This document shows positions 1 to 8,504 of a stretch of DNA of 44,217 nucleotides, piece by piece. Position 1 is the first letter of the stretch. Each line of letters begins with the position of its first letter. A program made the translations under genes and the position numbers. Origin of the DNA: CAZRAL01 sp964598005 (lineage in GTDB: Bacteria; Pseudomonadota; Gammaproteobacteria; Burkholderiales; Usitatibacteraceae); contig CAZRAL010000018.1 of assembly GCA_964598005.1 (NCBI GenBank), positions 1-44,217 of the forward strand. The letters run 5' to 3'. The notes under the pieces were generated by a model. That model saw only the letters and a program-made list of their open reading frames with translations. It was not told the origin of the DNA and did not search any database.

Positions 1-112
1 TGCCTTGAATCTGGACTATTCTTGTCAAAACGCGGCTCATGGAGGACTTAATCAGGCCGTCGGCCCGTGAGACTCCACCTCTTTCCCCCAACAAGCCCCA
101 AGTAAATCGAGG

Positions 113-216
113 TGCAAACTTATCCACCGGGCAAAGCCTGGGGACAACTGGGCCTGCCCCTCTCAGGCACATGAGCCCTGTTGTCCCCAGGTGCGACGCA
201 CCCGGTGGGTAAGTTG
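113..216. repeat. Imperfect long inverted repeat with inner hairpin
   Basis: The left arm (about 116-153) and right arm (about 175-215) are reverse complements over two blocks: a distal block matching AACTTAYCCACCGGG and a proximal block matching CCTGGGGACAAC. Unmatched spacers of 5 and 9 bases separate the blocks. A short GCCTG/CAGGC hairpin sits at the apex. The distal arms resemble a DnaA box (TTATCCACC on one strand, TTACCCACC on the other), but there is no cluster of such boxes. No coding gene overlaps it. It could be a small non-autonomous element or a structured RNA; I cannot decide between them. Confidence 0.6.
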
Positions 217-242
217 TGTTCAGCAAGCTATTCATCCTTTAG

Positions 243-404
243 TCAGTTCGCCCTTGCGGGGGGAGGCGTCCATTCCATTTCCTTATGCCTGCTCCAGTAG
301 GACATGTAGGGCATATTCAGGCGCGACCCGAATGAGTACTGCACGACAATGTTGACACCGACGATTTGGAAATAGAACCAGGTCAGCCTATTGGCTGGCG
401 TCAG
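243..404 (-). pseudogene. Possible 3' remnant of an unidentified gene
   Basis: A minus-strand frame is open for about 53 codons, from just after a TAG at 405-407 to a TGA at 243-245. It has no convincing start codon or ribosome binding site. The translation is rich in aromatic residues (it includes WFYFQIVGVNIVV and YMSYWSRHKEMEW) and reads like the C-terminal end of a membrane protein followed by a charged tail and PPPA. I do not recognise the family. It lies just downstream of gltD on the same strand, beyond a small hairpin. It may be a decayed gene end or a chance open frame. Confidence 0.3.
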
Positions 405-408
405 CTAA

Positions 409-425
409 GATCAAGGCACTTGATC
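409..425 (-). terminator. Hairpin after gltD, likely terminator
   Basis: GATCAAG (409-415) and CTTGATC (419-425) form a perfect 7-bp stem with a 3-base loop, 14 bases beyond the gltD stop. Read on the minus strand, only two T residues follow it, so it is a weak intrinsic terminator at best. It is the only hairpin I see close to the end of gltBD. Confidence 0.45.
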
Positions 426-438
426 ACTCCGCGCATTT

Positions 439-1878
439 TTAATACGGCAATGCCGACGTCCCCATAAGATAGTGATCAACAGCGCGCGCGCATTGCCGCC
501 CTTCCCGGATGGCCCAGACCACCAAGGATTGGCCGCGCCGCATATCGCCTGCAGCAAAAACTTTCGGGTGAGTGGTTTGGTAGGCCTTTGCTCCTTCGGT
601 CGGCGCTTTGACGTTGCTGCGCGCATCTTTTTCGATGCCTAAAGCGCCAAATTGCTCCAGCAAGCCGGTTTGCTGGGGGCCGGTAAAACCCATGGCCAGC
701 AGTACCAGATCGGCGCGCATGTCGAATTCACTGCCCGGCAACTCCTGCATTTTCCCATCGCGCCATTCAACTTTGACGGCCTGCAGTTTTTCTACTTTCC
801 CCTTGGAGCCAACGAACGCTTTGGTGGCCACCGACCAATCGCGTTTACAACCCTCTTCGTGCGAGGAGGAAGTGCGCAGCTTGAGCGGCCAGTAGGGCCA
901 TACCAGCGGTTTGTTTTCCTTTTCCGGCGGCTGGGGCAGCAATTCAAATTGCGTTACCGATGCCGCACCCTGGCGGTTGGAGGTGCCAACGCAATCGCTA
1001 CCCGTATCGCCCCCCCCGATGACTACGACATGCTTACCTGTTGCAGTCAACTGTGTGGCAAGTTTATCGCCTGCTACGACCTTGTTCTGTGGCGGCAAAA
1101 ACTCCATGGCGAAGTGCACGCCAGCCAGATTGCGCCCGGGAACCGGCAGATCGCGGGGTTGCTCGGCGCCTCCTGCCAGCACAACGGCATCGAAATCTTC
1201 CAGCATGGCTTGCGCCGGAATATCGACACCAACATGCTGCTCCATGCGGAATTGCACGCCTTCGGCGCGCATTTGCTCGATACGGCGATCGATATGCCGT
1301 TTTTCCAGCTTGAAATCCGGGATGCCATAACGCAATAGCCCACCGATCCGATTGCTCTTTTCAAATACGATTACCCCATGACCTGCGCGCGCCAGTTGCT
1401 GGGCACAGGCCAAGCCTGCTGGGCCCGAGCCGATCACCGCCACCCGTTTGCCGGTTTGACGGGTGGGTGGTTGCGGCTGTACCCAGCCCATTTCCCACGC
1501 CTTGTCGATGATGGCGTGCTCGATTGATTTAATACCCACGGGATCGTTATTGATATTGAGCGTGCACGCGGCTTCGCAGGGCGCGGGGCAGACGCGCCCG
1601 GTAAACTCGGGAAAATTGTTGGTCGAGTGCAGGGTAATCAATGCTTCCTGCCAGTTCTGCCGGTAAATCAGATCATTCCAGTCTGGAATAATGTTGTGCA
1701 CCGGGCAACCGCTTTGGCAAAAAGGAATGCCGCAATCCATGCAGCGTGCCCCTTGCTGTTTTGCTTCGGCATCGGATAGATGAATGACAAACTCGTTATA
1801 GTTTTTCACTCGCTCCGCAGGGGAAATCGAGGTTTCGCTGAGTCGAGGATAATCGAGAAATCCGCTTGGTTTGCCCAT
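439..1878 (-). CDS. gltD: Glutamate synthase small subunit GltD
   Basis: This is the beta subunit of NADPH-dependent glutamate synthase (GOGAT). It passes electrons from NADPH through FAD and iron-sulfur clusters to GltB for glutamate synthesis from glutamine and 2-oxoglutarate. The 479 residues match the usual family length. The N-terminal Fe-S region has Cys46, 49, 54 and 58 and a second group at 97, 101 and 105. A dinucleotide-binding motif GSGPAG at 150-155 binds FAD, and GGGDTG at 288-293 is the NADPH site. AAGDMRRGQSLVVWA near the C-terminus is the usual FAD-contacting segment. It lies 65 bp downstream of gltB in the same orientation, so the two form one operon for cytoplasmic ammonium assimilation. 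Confidence 0.97.
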   Translation of the reverse strand: MGKPSGFLDYPRLSETSISPAERVKNYNEFVIHLSDAEAKQQGARCMDCGIPFCQSGCPVHNIIPDWNDLIYRQNWQEALITLHSTNNFPEFTGRVCPAPCEAACTLNINNDPVGIKSIEHAIIDKAWEMGWVQPQPPTRQTGKRVAVIGSGPAGLACAQQLARAGHGVIVFEKSNRIGGLLRYGIPDFKLEKRHIDRRIEQMRAEGVQFRMEQHVGVDIPAQAMLEDFDAVVLAGGAEQPRDLPVPGRNLAGVHFAMEFLPPQNKVVAGDKLATQLTATGKHVVVIGGGDTGSDCVGTSNRQGAASVTQFELLPQPPEKENKPLVWPYWPLKLRTSSSHEEGCKRDWSVATKAFVGSKGKVEKLQAVKVEWRDGKMQELPGSEFDMRADLVLLAMGFTGPQQTGLLEQFGALGIEKDARSNVKAPTEGAKAYQTTHPKVFAAGDMRRGQSLVVWAIREGRQCARAVDHYLMGTSALPY

Positions 1879-1926
1879 GTTTTTACTTTTACGTTGTGCT
1901 GAATTGGAAAATTGATTGTCTATCGA

Positions 1927-1947
1927 TACTCACTACTCACTACTCAC
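1927..1947. repeat. 7-bp tandem repeat (TCACTAC) at gltB stop
   Basis: The unit TCACTAC occurs about 2.6 times, overlapping the gltB TGA. On the minus strand it reads as alternating TGA and TAG triplets, so stop codons fall in more than one frame directly after gltB. Confidence 0.7.
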
Positions 1948-4900
1948 GCCGCAGCACGCTGGCCGGCGGCGGCTTGTTGCGCGGCCAGCTCCGTCAGTGC
2001 GCGGCGGTATTCGTTGGGCATGACCTTTACAAACCGGGGCAACCAGCGAGACCAGTCTGCCAAAATTTCCTGCGCGCGTGCGCTGCCCGTGTGGCGGGCA
2101 TGATTTTCGATCAGTGATTTCAACAGAACAGTATCGGCCAGGCCAAGGTGAGACGTGCTGGTTACGTGGTCCGTAATGGGTTCGAGCGTGACCATGGCAG
2201 GATTGCAGCGTTTGTTGAATAGACCATCTTCATCGAGTACGTAAGCCACGCCGCCGGACATTCCAGCCGCAAAGTTGCGGCCGGTGACGCCAAGCACCAC
2301 CACGGTTCCCCCCGTCATGTATTCGCAGCCATGATCACCCGTGCCTTCCACCACTGCGCTAGCGCCCGAGTTACGCACGCCAAAGCGTTCGCCCGCCACC
2401 CCGCGGAAGTAGGCTTCGCCAGATGTTGCACCATATAAGACGGTATTGCCGACGATGATGTTTTCCAGCGGGTCGCCGCCAAATTCTGCTGCTGGTTTGA
2501 CGATTACCTTACCGCCGGATAGCCCTTTGCCAACATAATCATTGGCCTGACCCGTGAGTTCCATGGTGATGCCCTGCGCCAGGAAGGCGGCGAAACTTTG
2601 CCCGGCCGTTCCGGTTAGCTTGATCGTTATGCTGTCGGCAGGGAGCCCCGCATAGCCAAAACGCCGGGCCACTTCGCCCGATAACATGGCGCCTGCGGTA
2701 CGGTTGCGATTGCGGATGGCGGTCGCCATGTTTACTTTTTCCCGCTTTTCCAAAGCGGGGGCTGCTTCCCGGATCCACTGGTGATCCAGCGCATCGGCCA
2801 AACCGTGATCCTGCGTTTCGCGATGCAGGCGCGCCACCTCTTGCGGCATGGCGGGCAAATGGAGTATTCGGGAAAAATCGAGGCCTTTGGCTTTCCAATG
2901 CGTCACCCCGTGGCGCATATCGAGAAGATCTGCGCGACCGATCAAATCATCGAATTTGCGTATGCCCAGACTGGCCATGATTTCACGCACTTCTTCTGCC
3001 ACAAAAAAGAAATAATTCACCACGTGTTCCGGCTGGCCGCTGAATTTTTTGCGCAGTACCGGATCCTGCGTGGCCACACCAACGGGACAGGTATTGAGGT
3101 GGCATTTACGCATCATGATGCAGCCCTCGACGACCAATGGTGCGGTGGCAAAGCCGAACTCGTCAGCGCCCAGCAGCGCGCCAATGACCACATCCCGCCC
3201 CGTCTTCAGCTGGCCATCGACCTGCACGGCGATACGGCCGCGTAGCCGGTTTAATACCAGCGTTTGCTGGGTTTCCGCCAAACCCAATTCCCATGGCGTG
3301 CCCGTGTGTTTGACCGAGGATACGGGCGAGGCGCCTGTACCTCCGTCATGCCCGGCGATGGTGACGTGATCCGCCTTGGCTTTTGCAACGCCTGCCGCAA
3401 TGGTGCCAACGCCGACTTCGGAAACCAGCTTGACTGAGATCGAGGCTCGGGGATTGCAGTTCTTGAGATCGTGAATAAGCTGGGCCAGGTCTTCGATCGA
3501 ATAAATATCGTGATGCGGTGGCGGAGAAATCAGCTCGACACCGGGCGTGGAAAAACGCAGTTTGGCGATGTATTCAGAGACCTTGTGACCGGGTAGTTGT
3601 CCGCCTTCACCCGGCTTAGCGCCTTGCGCCATTTTGATCTGAATCTGGTCCGCGCTATTGAGATATTCTGCCGTCACCCCAAAACGGGCTGAGGCGACTT
3701 GCTTGATGCGCGAACGCAAACTATCGCCGGGTTGCAAGGGAATATCGGCAACGATCACCTCGCCCAGTTTCGATTTCAGCGTTTCGCCACTTTTTTGTAC
3801 GGGAACAAATCGCTTAGGGTCTTCGCCGCCCTCGCCGGTATTCGATTTGCCGCCGATCCGATTCATGGCCACCGCCAGCGTGGCATGCGCCTCGGTGGAA
3901 ATCGATCCCAGTGACATCGCACCAGTAGCAAAACGCTTGACGATCTCTTTTGCAGGCTCGACTTCTTCCAGCGCAATCGGTGCGTTGGAAGGCTTGAATT
4001 CGAACAAACCCCGTAACGTCATCAACCGTTTATCCTGCTCGTTGATGAGCGCCGCATATTCCTTGTAGGTGCTATAGGAATTGGCGCGGGTGGCGTGCTG
4101 CAACTTGGCAATCGTATCCGGCGTCCACATATGCGCCTCCCCGCGGGTACGGTAGGCGTATTCGCCACCGGCATCGAGCTGGGTACGCAATACGGCATCG
4201 TCGCTAAAGGCCAGTCTGTGCAAACGCACCGTTTCTTCAGCAATTTCAAAAATGCCGATACCTTCGACATTCGATGCGGTGCCGGTGAAATATTTATCGA
4301 CAAATGTCGACGAAAGACCAATCGCCTCAAAAATCTGCGCGCCACAATAGCTCTGATAAGTCGAAATACCCATCTTCGACATGACCTTCAGCAAGCCTTT
4401 TGAAATCGCCTTGATGTATTGTTTTTGGGCGGTGAGCGCATCGATATCCGGCAATTCGTTGCGCATGTTCTCGAGCGTTTCCAGCGCGAGATAGGGGTGC
4501 ACCGCTGCAGCGCCGTAGCCCGCCAGCAGGGCGAAGTGGTGGACTTCGCGGGCCGAACCGGTTTCCACAATCAAACCCGTGCTGGTACGCAAGCCGTTGC
4601 GCACCAGATGCTGATGAATCGCCCCCACCGCCAGCAGGGCAGGAATGGCGATGCGCGCCTCGCTTAATTTACGGTCGGAAATAATCAGAATGTTGTAGCC
4701 GAGGTGAACGGCGTCCCTGGCGTGCGCGCACAGTGACGCCACGGCCGCTTCCATGCCCTCCGCGCCCCATTCAGCAGGGTAAGTAATATCGAGTTCTTTG
4801 GCGCGGAACGCCCCACCGGTGAAAAGATCGGCATGGCGAATCTTTTCGATATCATCGGAAGTGAGCACAGGTTGCGAGACATCGAACCATTGTCCGGGAT

Positions 4901-6605
4901 GGGTCGCATCGATATCGAGCAGATTAGGGCGCGGGCCAATGGAAATACCCAGCGACATCACCAAATCTTCGCGGATGGGATCGATGGGCGGATTGGTGAC
5001 CTGTGCAAAAAGCTGTTTGAAATAGTGATACAGCGTTTTGGGTTTGTCGGACATCACCGCGAGCGGCGAATCATTACCCATCGAGCCGGTGGCTTCCTGC
5101 CCATTTTTCGCCATCGCCGAAAGAATAATCTTCAGGTCTTCCTGCGTATACCCGAAGGCTTGCTGCCGATCCAGCAAGGGGACGGTCGATTTTTCGGCCG
5201 GTGCAGGGTCGGGCAAATCGTCCAGCCGGATGCGGGCCTGTTTGACCCACTCCTTATAAGGCTTGGCGGTCGTCAACTCACGTTTGAGTTCGGCATCGTC
5301 AACAATGCGGCCCTTTTCGAGATCGACCAGAAACATCTTGCCGGGCTGTAGCCGCCATTTCTTGACGATTTTGTTTTCGGGAATATCCAGCACCCCGGCT
5401 TCGGAAGCGAGCACCACGAAATCGTCGTCGGTCACAACGTAGCGGGCGGGTCGCAAGCCATTGCGATCAAGGGTCGCGCCGATTTGTCGGCCATCGGTAA
5501 AGGCCATCGCGGCCGGGCCATCCCAAGCCTCCATCAACCCGGCGTGATACTCATAAAAAGCGCGGCGGTCTTCGTCCATCAGCTTGTTGCCACTCCACGC
5601 TTCGGGAATCATCATCATCATGGCGTGAGCCAGTGGGTAGCCGCCCATGGTCAGTAATTCCAGACAGTTATCGAACGATGCCGAATCGGATTGGCCGTCG
5701 TAAATCAGCGGCCAGATTTTGGCCAAATCTTCTTTTAGTACCGGCGAAGCAATACCCTGCTGGCGGGCGCGAATCCAGTTGACATTGCCGCGCAACGTAT
5801 TGATTTCGCCATTGTGCGCGATCATCCTGAATGGATGGGCAAGGTCCCAAGTCGGGAAGGTATTGGTAGAAAAGCGTTGATGAACCAAAGCCAGGGCTGA
5901 GATCAGCGTGGGATCTTGTAAATCAAGATAATATTTGCCGACCTGATCCGCCAGCAGCATACCTTTGTAGACAATTGTACGAGTGGAAAACGACGGCACA
6001 TAGAATTCTTTGCCGTGATTCAGCTTCAGCGCCTGAATGGCATGGCCGGAACGTTTGCGGATGATATAGAGTTTGCGCTCCAGATCGTCCTGACTCATGG
6101 TGTTGCTGCCACGGGCCACAAATACCTGATGAATCACCGGCTCAACCGCAATAGTCGCTTGGGATAATCCGGCGTGATCGGTCGGCACATTACGCCAGCC
6201 CAGCAAAATTTGTCCTTCGGCAAAAATCGCGCGCTCGATCTCCTGCTCGCACGCCATGCGCGAGGCGGGCTCCTGCGGCAAAAACACCATGCCTACACCA
6301 TACTGCCCAATCGCAGGCAAGGTCAGCCCCTGTTGGCCACAGACGCGGCGCAAATGCGCATCGGGTAGCTGCACCAGAATACCGGCCCCATCACCCAGCA
6401 ACGGATCGTAACCCGTTGCACCGCGATGGCTCAGGTTATCGAGAATTTTCAGACCCTGTTCGATGATGGCATGAGACTTTTTACCCTTGATATGCGCAAT
6501 GAACCCGACGCCGCAGGCATCGTGTTCATGATTAGGGCGGTAAAGTCCCTGTGCCAAAGGAGGAAGCAATGCTGGTGCAGGCGATGGATTGTGTTGCATG
6601 GGCAT
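1944..6605 (-). CDS. gltB: Glutamate synthase large subunit GltB
   Basis: This is the alpha subunit of GOGAT. It has an N-terminal class II glutamine amidotransferase domain, a central domain, an FMN/3Fe-4S synthase domain and a C-terminal GXGXG beta-helix domain. The catalytic cysteine lies in HDACGVGFIAH, as residue 31 from the chosen start; in this family a short propeptide is removed to expose it. The iron-sulfur motif MMRKCHLNTCPVG lies roughly at residue 1130. The C-terminal glycine-rich repeat region (FGGDPLENIIVGN, GTGDHGCEYMTGG) is intact. I chose the ATG at 6605 because GGAG lies nine bases upstream; the frame stays open to 6635 without a better ribosome binding site. At about 1553 residues it has normal length, and it is co-oriented with gltD. 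Confidence 0.97.
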   Translation of the reverse strand: MPMQHNPSPAPALLPPLAQGLYRPNHEHDACGVGFIAHIKGKKSHAIIEQGLKILDNLSHRGATGYDPLLGDGAGILVQLPDAHLRRVCGQQGLTLPAIGQYGVGMVFLPQEPASRMACEQEIERAIFAEGQILLGWRNVPTDHAGLSQATIAVEPVIHQVFVARGSNTMSQDDLERKLYIIRKRSGHAIQALKLNHGKEFYVPSFSTRTIVYKGMLLADQVGKYYLDLQDPTLISALALVHQRFSTNTFPTWDLAHPFRMIAHNGEINTLRGNVNWIRARQQGIASPVLKEDLAKIWPLIYDGQSDSASFDNCLELLTMGGYPLAHAMMMMIPEAWSGNKLMDEDRRAFYEYHAGLMEAWDGPAAMAFTDGRQIGATLDRNGLRPARYVVTDDDFVVLASEAGVLDIPENKIVKKWRLQPGKMFLVDLEKGRIVDDAELKRELTTAKPYKEWVKQARIRLDDLPDPAPAEKSTVPLLDRQQAFGYTQEDLKIILSAMAKNGQEATGSMGNDSPLAVMSDKPKTLYHYFKQLFAQVTNPPIDPIREDLVMSLGISIGPRPNLLDIDATHPGQWFDVSQPVLTSDDIEKIRHADLFTGGAFRAKELDITYPAEWGAEGMEAAVASLCAHARDAVHLGYNILIISDRKLSEARIAIPALLAVGAIHQHLVRNGLRTSTGLIVETGSAREVHHFALLAGYGAAAVHPYLALETLENMRNELPDIDALTAQKQYIKAISKGLLKVMSKMGISTYQSYCGAQIFEAIGLSSTFVDKYFTGTASNVEGIGIFEIAEETVRLHRLAFSDDAVLRTQLDAGGEYAYRTRGEAHMWTPDTIAKLQHATRANSYSTYKEYAALINEQDKRLMTLRGLFEFKPSNAPIALEEVEPAKEIVKRFATGAMSLGSISTEAHATLAVAMNRIGGKSNTGEGGEDPKRFVPVQKSGETLKSKLGEVIVADIPLQPGDSLRSRIKQVASARFGVTAEYLNSADQIQIKMAQGAKPGEGGQLPGHKVSEYIAKLRFSTPGVELISPPPHHDIYSIEDLAQLIHDLKNCNPRASISVKLVSEVGVGTIAAGVAKAKADHVTIAGHDGGTGASPVSSVKHTGTPWELGLAETQQTLVLNRLRGRIAVQVDGQLKTGRDVVIGALLGADEFGFATAPLVVEGCIMMRKCHLNTCPVGVATQDPVLRKKFSGQPEHVVNYFFFVAEEVREIMASLGIRKFDDLIGRADLLDMRHGVTHWKAKGLDFSRILHLPAMPQEVARLHRETQDHGLADALDHQWIREAAPALEKREKVNMATAIRNRNRTAGAMLSGEVARRFGYAGLPADSITIKLTGTAGQSFAAFLAQGITMELTGQANDYVGKGLSGGKVIVKPAAEFGGDPLENIIVGNTVLYGATSGEAYFRGVAGERFGVRNSGASAVVEGTGDHGCEYMTGGTVVVLGVTGRNFAAGMSGGVAYVLDEDGLFNKRCNPAMVTLEPITDHVTSTSHLGLADTVLLKSLIENHARHTGSARAQEILADWSRWLPRFVKVMPNEYRRALTELAAQQAAAGQRAAA

Positions 6606-6781
6606 AGCAAAATTCTCCATAAAACGCCCAATCAATGGCGTTTTTGTGTACTAAACGAAACAGCTTGATAGAGCAAAGTCCGGGAAGGGGCTGGTGGCCC
6701 GATGCCTGCATGGGACGATGGCCGAACCGGGTGGGCTGGCCTGCACATTGATGCAGAAAATTCGTTTGTGGCAACGCTACA

Positions 6782-6810
6782 ATCATAACCTCGGCACAGG
6801 TGTGGTGCAA
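6782..6810 (-). promoter_or_regulatory. Predicted sigma70-like promoter of gltBD
   Basis: On the minus strand, TTGCAC (6805-6810) is separated by exactly 17 bases from TATGAT (6782-6787). This is a good sigma70-type match and would start transcription about 170 bases upstream of the gltB ATG, leaving a fairly long leader. Confidence 0.55.
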
Positions 6811-6865
6811 TAAATTTTCAGTCGCCTGTCTTGTGAAGTAGCGTTTGAAAAACGTTTGAAAAAAA

Positions 6866-6887
6866 AACTTGCATGAATGTGCAAGTT
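6866..6887. promoter_or_regulatory. Perfect palindrome, possible regulator binding site
   Basis: AACTTGCA and TGCAAGTT flank a 6-base spacer. The site lies about 55 bp upstream of the predicted gltB -35 box, a usual place for an activator of gltBD, and between the divergent genes. The identity of any regulator is unknown. Confidence 0.45.
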
Positions 6888-7006
6888 GCGCTTTAATAAA
6901 ACCCTGTAAGAGTTTAATTTTTCTGAAATAACCGGCCAACCTGCTTTACGCAACACACGATATGTGTCTGACTTGAGGCAGGCTGGGTAAATTAAAGGAT
7001 GGCGCC

Positions 7007-8401
7007 GTGGCCCACAAAAATTTATTTCCTCAGCAAGTGAGCAAATTGGTAAAACAGGGTTGGAAATTCCTTTTCCTCGGATTCGTCAGTGCGCTCATCA
7101 GCGCCTGTGGCGGCGGCGGGGTGGCCGGTGCAGTAAGTACCGTAGTAGGTGGAGAGCTTGCAATCATACCGAGCACAGTAACGGTCTATGCAAATGTGCC
7201 GACCGTTTTTTCAGTGTCCGGAGGTAAGCCGCCTTATATTCTGGTTTCCAGCAATGCTGCGGTGTTGCCGGTACCAAATGGAAATTTATCTGGTCTCAAT
7301 AACTTCACTTTGACGCCCAATATCGTCTCTGAAGATACAGACGTAACTATCACTGTACGTGACTTCGATGGAAAAACCGCCCAAGCTGCCACTACGGTCA
7401 AGCCTAATTTTGTAAATGGAAATTTAACGATCAAGGGCAATTCCACAGATTTGGAGGGTGGATGTAGTGACACTGGCCTGGTGTGTTCCGGTCAATATGG
7501 AACAGTCACCGTAACTTTGACGCAAAATGGTGCGCCAGCGAAGGGACGTAGCGTGCGCTTCGATGCCTATCAAGGAGGCTATAAATTTGTGACCAATGTT
7601 GTTCAAAATACCTTAGTCTCGACTATTGATGTTACTACTGACGAAACGGGTACGGCTACGGCAGTGCTTCGAGCCGATGTTGGCGCGCCCTTGCAGATTG
7701 CTACCATCCAGGCTACCGATACCCTATCTGGCGCGTTTCGCAGAAGCACCTTTTTTATTCGGCAAGTCACTTTGGCTGGGACAGATTTGAAAACAGTGCC
7801 AAACGGATGGGTTACTGGAGGAGTGCTCAAAAATACGTGCGCGTTTGGCTCAGTTGATTACTTGATATTCGGGGGAACACCGCCCTACACAATATTAACT
7901 GATTTGCCCGGTACAACAGGTATTTTAACGGCTATCCCCAATTCAAATATGACGCCAACCGAAAATCCTAGCCGGTTTACGGTAGTTTACGGGGGTGGCC
8001 CTTGTGGCACTGCTGGATACAAAGCAACCTTCACTATTACCGATGCTACTGGGCGCACGATTACCGCTGATTTAGAGAATAAACCGGGAACGGAAGAACC
8101 GCCAGCAGTCATAACCTTGACGTTATCGAATCAGGCGATTAACTTGGCATGTGGGCAGCAGGCTCAGGTAACAGCAACCCTTACCTCAACAGGCAGTCAA
8201 GCCCCTACGGGAACAGTTACCACCTCTATTTCTACTCCATTCAGCCCTGCTACTGCGTTAACGGCAACAGCTAATGGTTCCGTAGTGACTATTACGCGTG
8301 GCAATGGAACCGTCGCGGCTGGAAATGCCAGCGTAGTGATCGGGGCCACAGGTGCGACACCGAGAACCGTTACCGTCACTACGCCGCTGACTTGCCCCTG
8401 A
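7007..8401 (+). CDS. Secreted lipoprotein with Ig-like domains, unknown function
   Basis: The 464-residue protein begins at a GTG, with AAAGGA about eight bases upstream; a nearby ATG at 6999 opens only a short frame. Residues 20-33 are hydrophobic and end in the lipobox LISAC, making Cys34 the lipidated residue, followed by a flexible Gly stretch (CGGGGVAG). The residue after Cys is Gly, so an outer-membrane location is expected. The rest is beta-rich. A central part with TVTLTQNGAPAKGRSVRF and TTDETGTATAVL resembles a Big_1 (invasin-type) Ig-like domain. The C-terminal 90 residues form another Thr-rich domain bracketed by Cys residues. No enzyme motif is visible. It has its own terminator and is probably transcribed alone. 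Adhesion or a structural role would fit, but this is inference. Confidence 0.8.
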   Translation: MAHKNLFPQQVSKLVKQGWKFLFLGFVSALISACGGGGVAGAVSTVVGGELAIIPSTVTVYANVPTVFSVSGGKPPYILVSSNAAVLPVPNGNLSGLNNFTLTPNIVSEDTDVTITVRDFDGKTAQAATTVKPNFVNGNLTIKGNSTDLEGGCSDTGLVCSGQYGTVTVTLTQNGAPAKGRSVRFDAYQGGYKFVTNVVQNTLVSTIDVTTDETGTATAVLRADVGAPLQIATIQATDTLSGAFRRSTFFIRQVTLAGTDLKTVPNGWVTGGVLKNTCAFGSVDYLIFGGTPPYTILTDLPGTTGILTAIPNSNMTPTENPSRFTVVYGGGPCGTAGYKATFTITDATGRTITADLENKPGTEEPPAVITLTLSNQAINLACGQQAQVTATLTSTGSQAPTGTVTTSISTPFSPATALTATANGSVVTITRGNGTVAAGNASVVIGATGATPRTVTVTTPLTCP

Positions 8402-8424
8402 GTTTTCTTGGCGGCCAAAATAAA

Positions 8425-8454
8425 GTAGGCATCCACCGGGTGCCTATTTTGTTT
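8425..8454 (+). terminator. Rho-independent terminator after lipoprotein gene
   Basis: TAGGCATCC and GGTGCCTA form a stem with one bulged base, followed by TTTTGTTT. It starts about 25 bases after the lipoprotein stop codon. Confidence 0.75.
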
Positions 8455-8504
8455 GTAGCGATAAATAAGTTGATTTACCGTGTCAGGCAATTTGCCAACT
8501 ATGT

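Larger units (their letters stand above)
6606..7006. other. Divergent intergenic region gltB / lipoprotein gene
   Basis: This is a 400-bp non-coding region between divergently transcribed genes. It contains the predicted gltB promoter, a 22-bp palindrome and an 11-bp direct repeat (CGTTTGAAAAA, two copies at about 6842-6863). A minus-strand open frame across it (6532-6939) overlaps the gltB start and is not credible as a gene. I could not assign a clear promoter for the plus-strand gene. Confidence 0.6.

Noticed and set aside
113..216. Replication origin suggested by TTATCCACC motifs
   Set aside because: There are only two imperfect motifs in inverted arms, no AT-rich unwinding region, and no dnaA, dnaN or rep gene nearby.
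113..216. Integron attC site
   Set aside because: The long hairpin lacks the RYYYAAC/GTTRRRY core pair and there is no integrase or cassette structure nearby.
652..1338. Long plus-strand frame opposite gltD
   Set aside because: It is antisense to a highly conserved gene and is a codon-bias shadow; no ribosome binding site or known domain.
6532..6939. Minus-strand open frame of 135 codons upstream of gltB
   Set aside because: It overlaps the gltB start in another frame, spans the predicted promoter and palindrome, and its translation is not protein-like.
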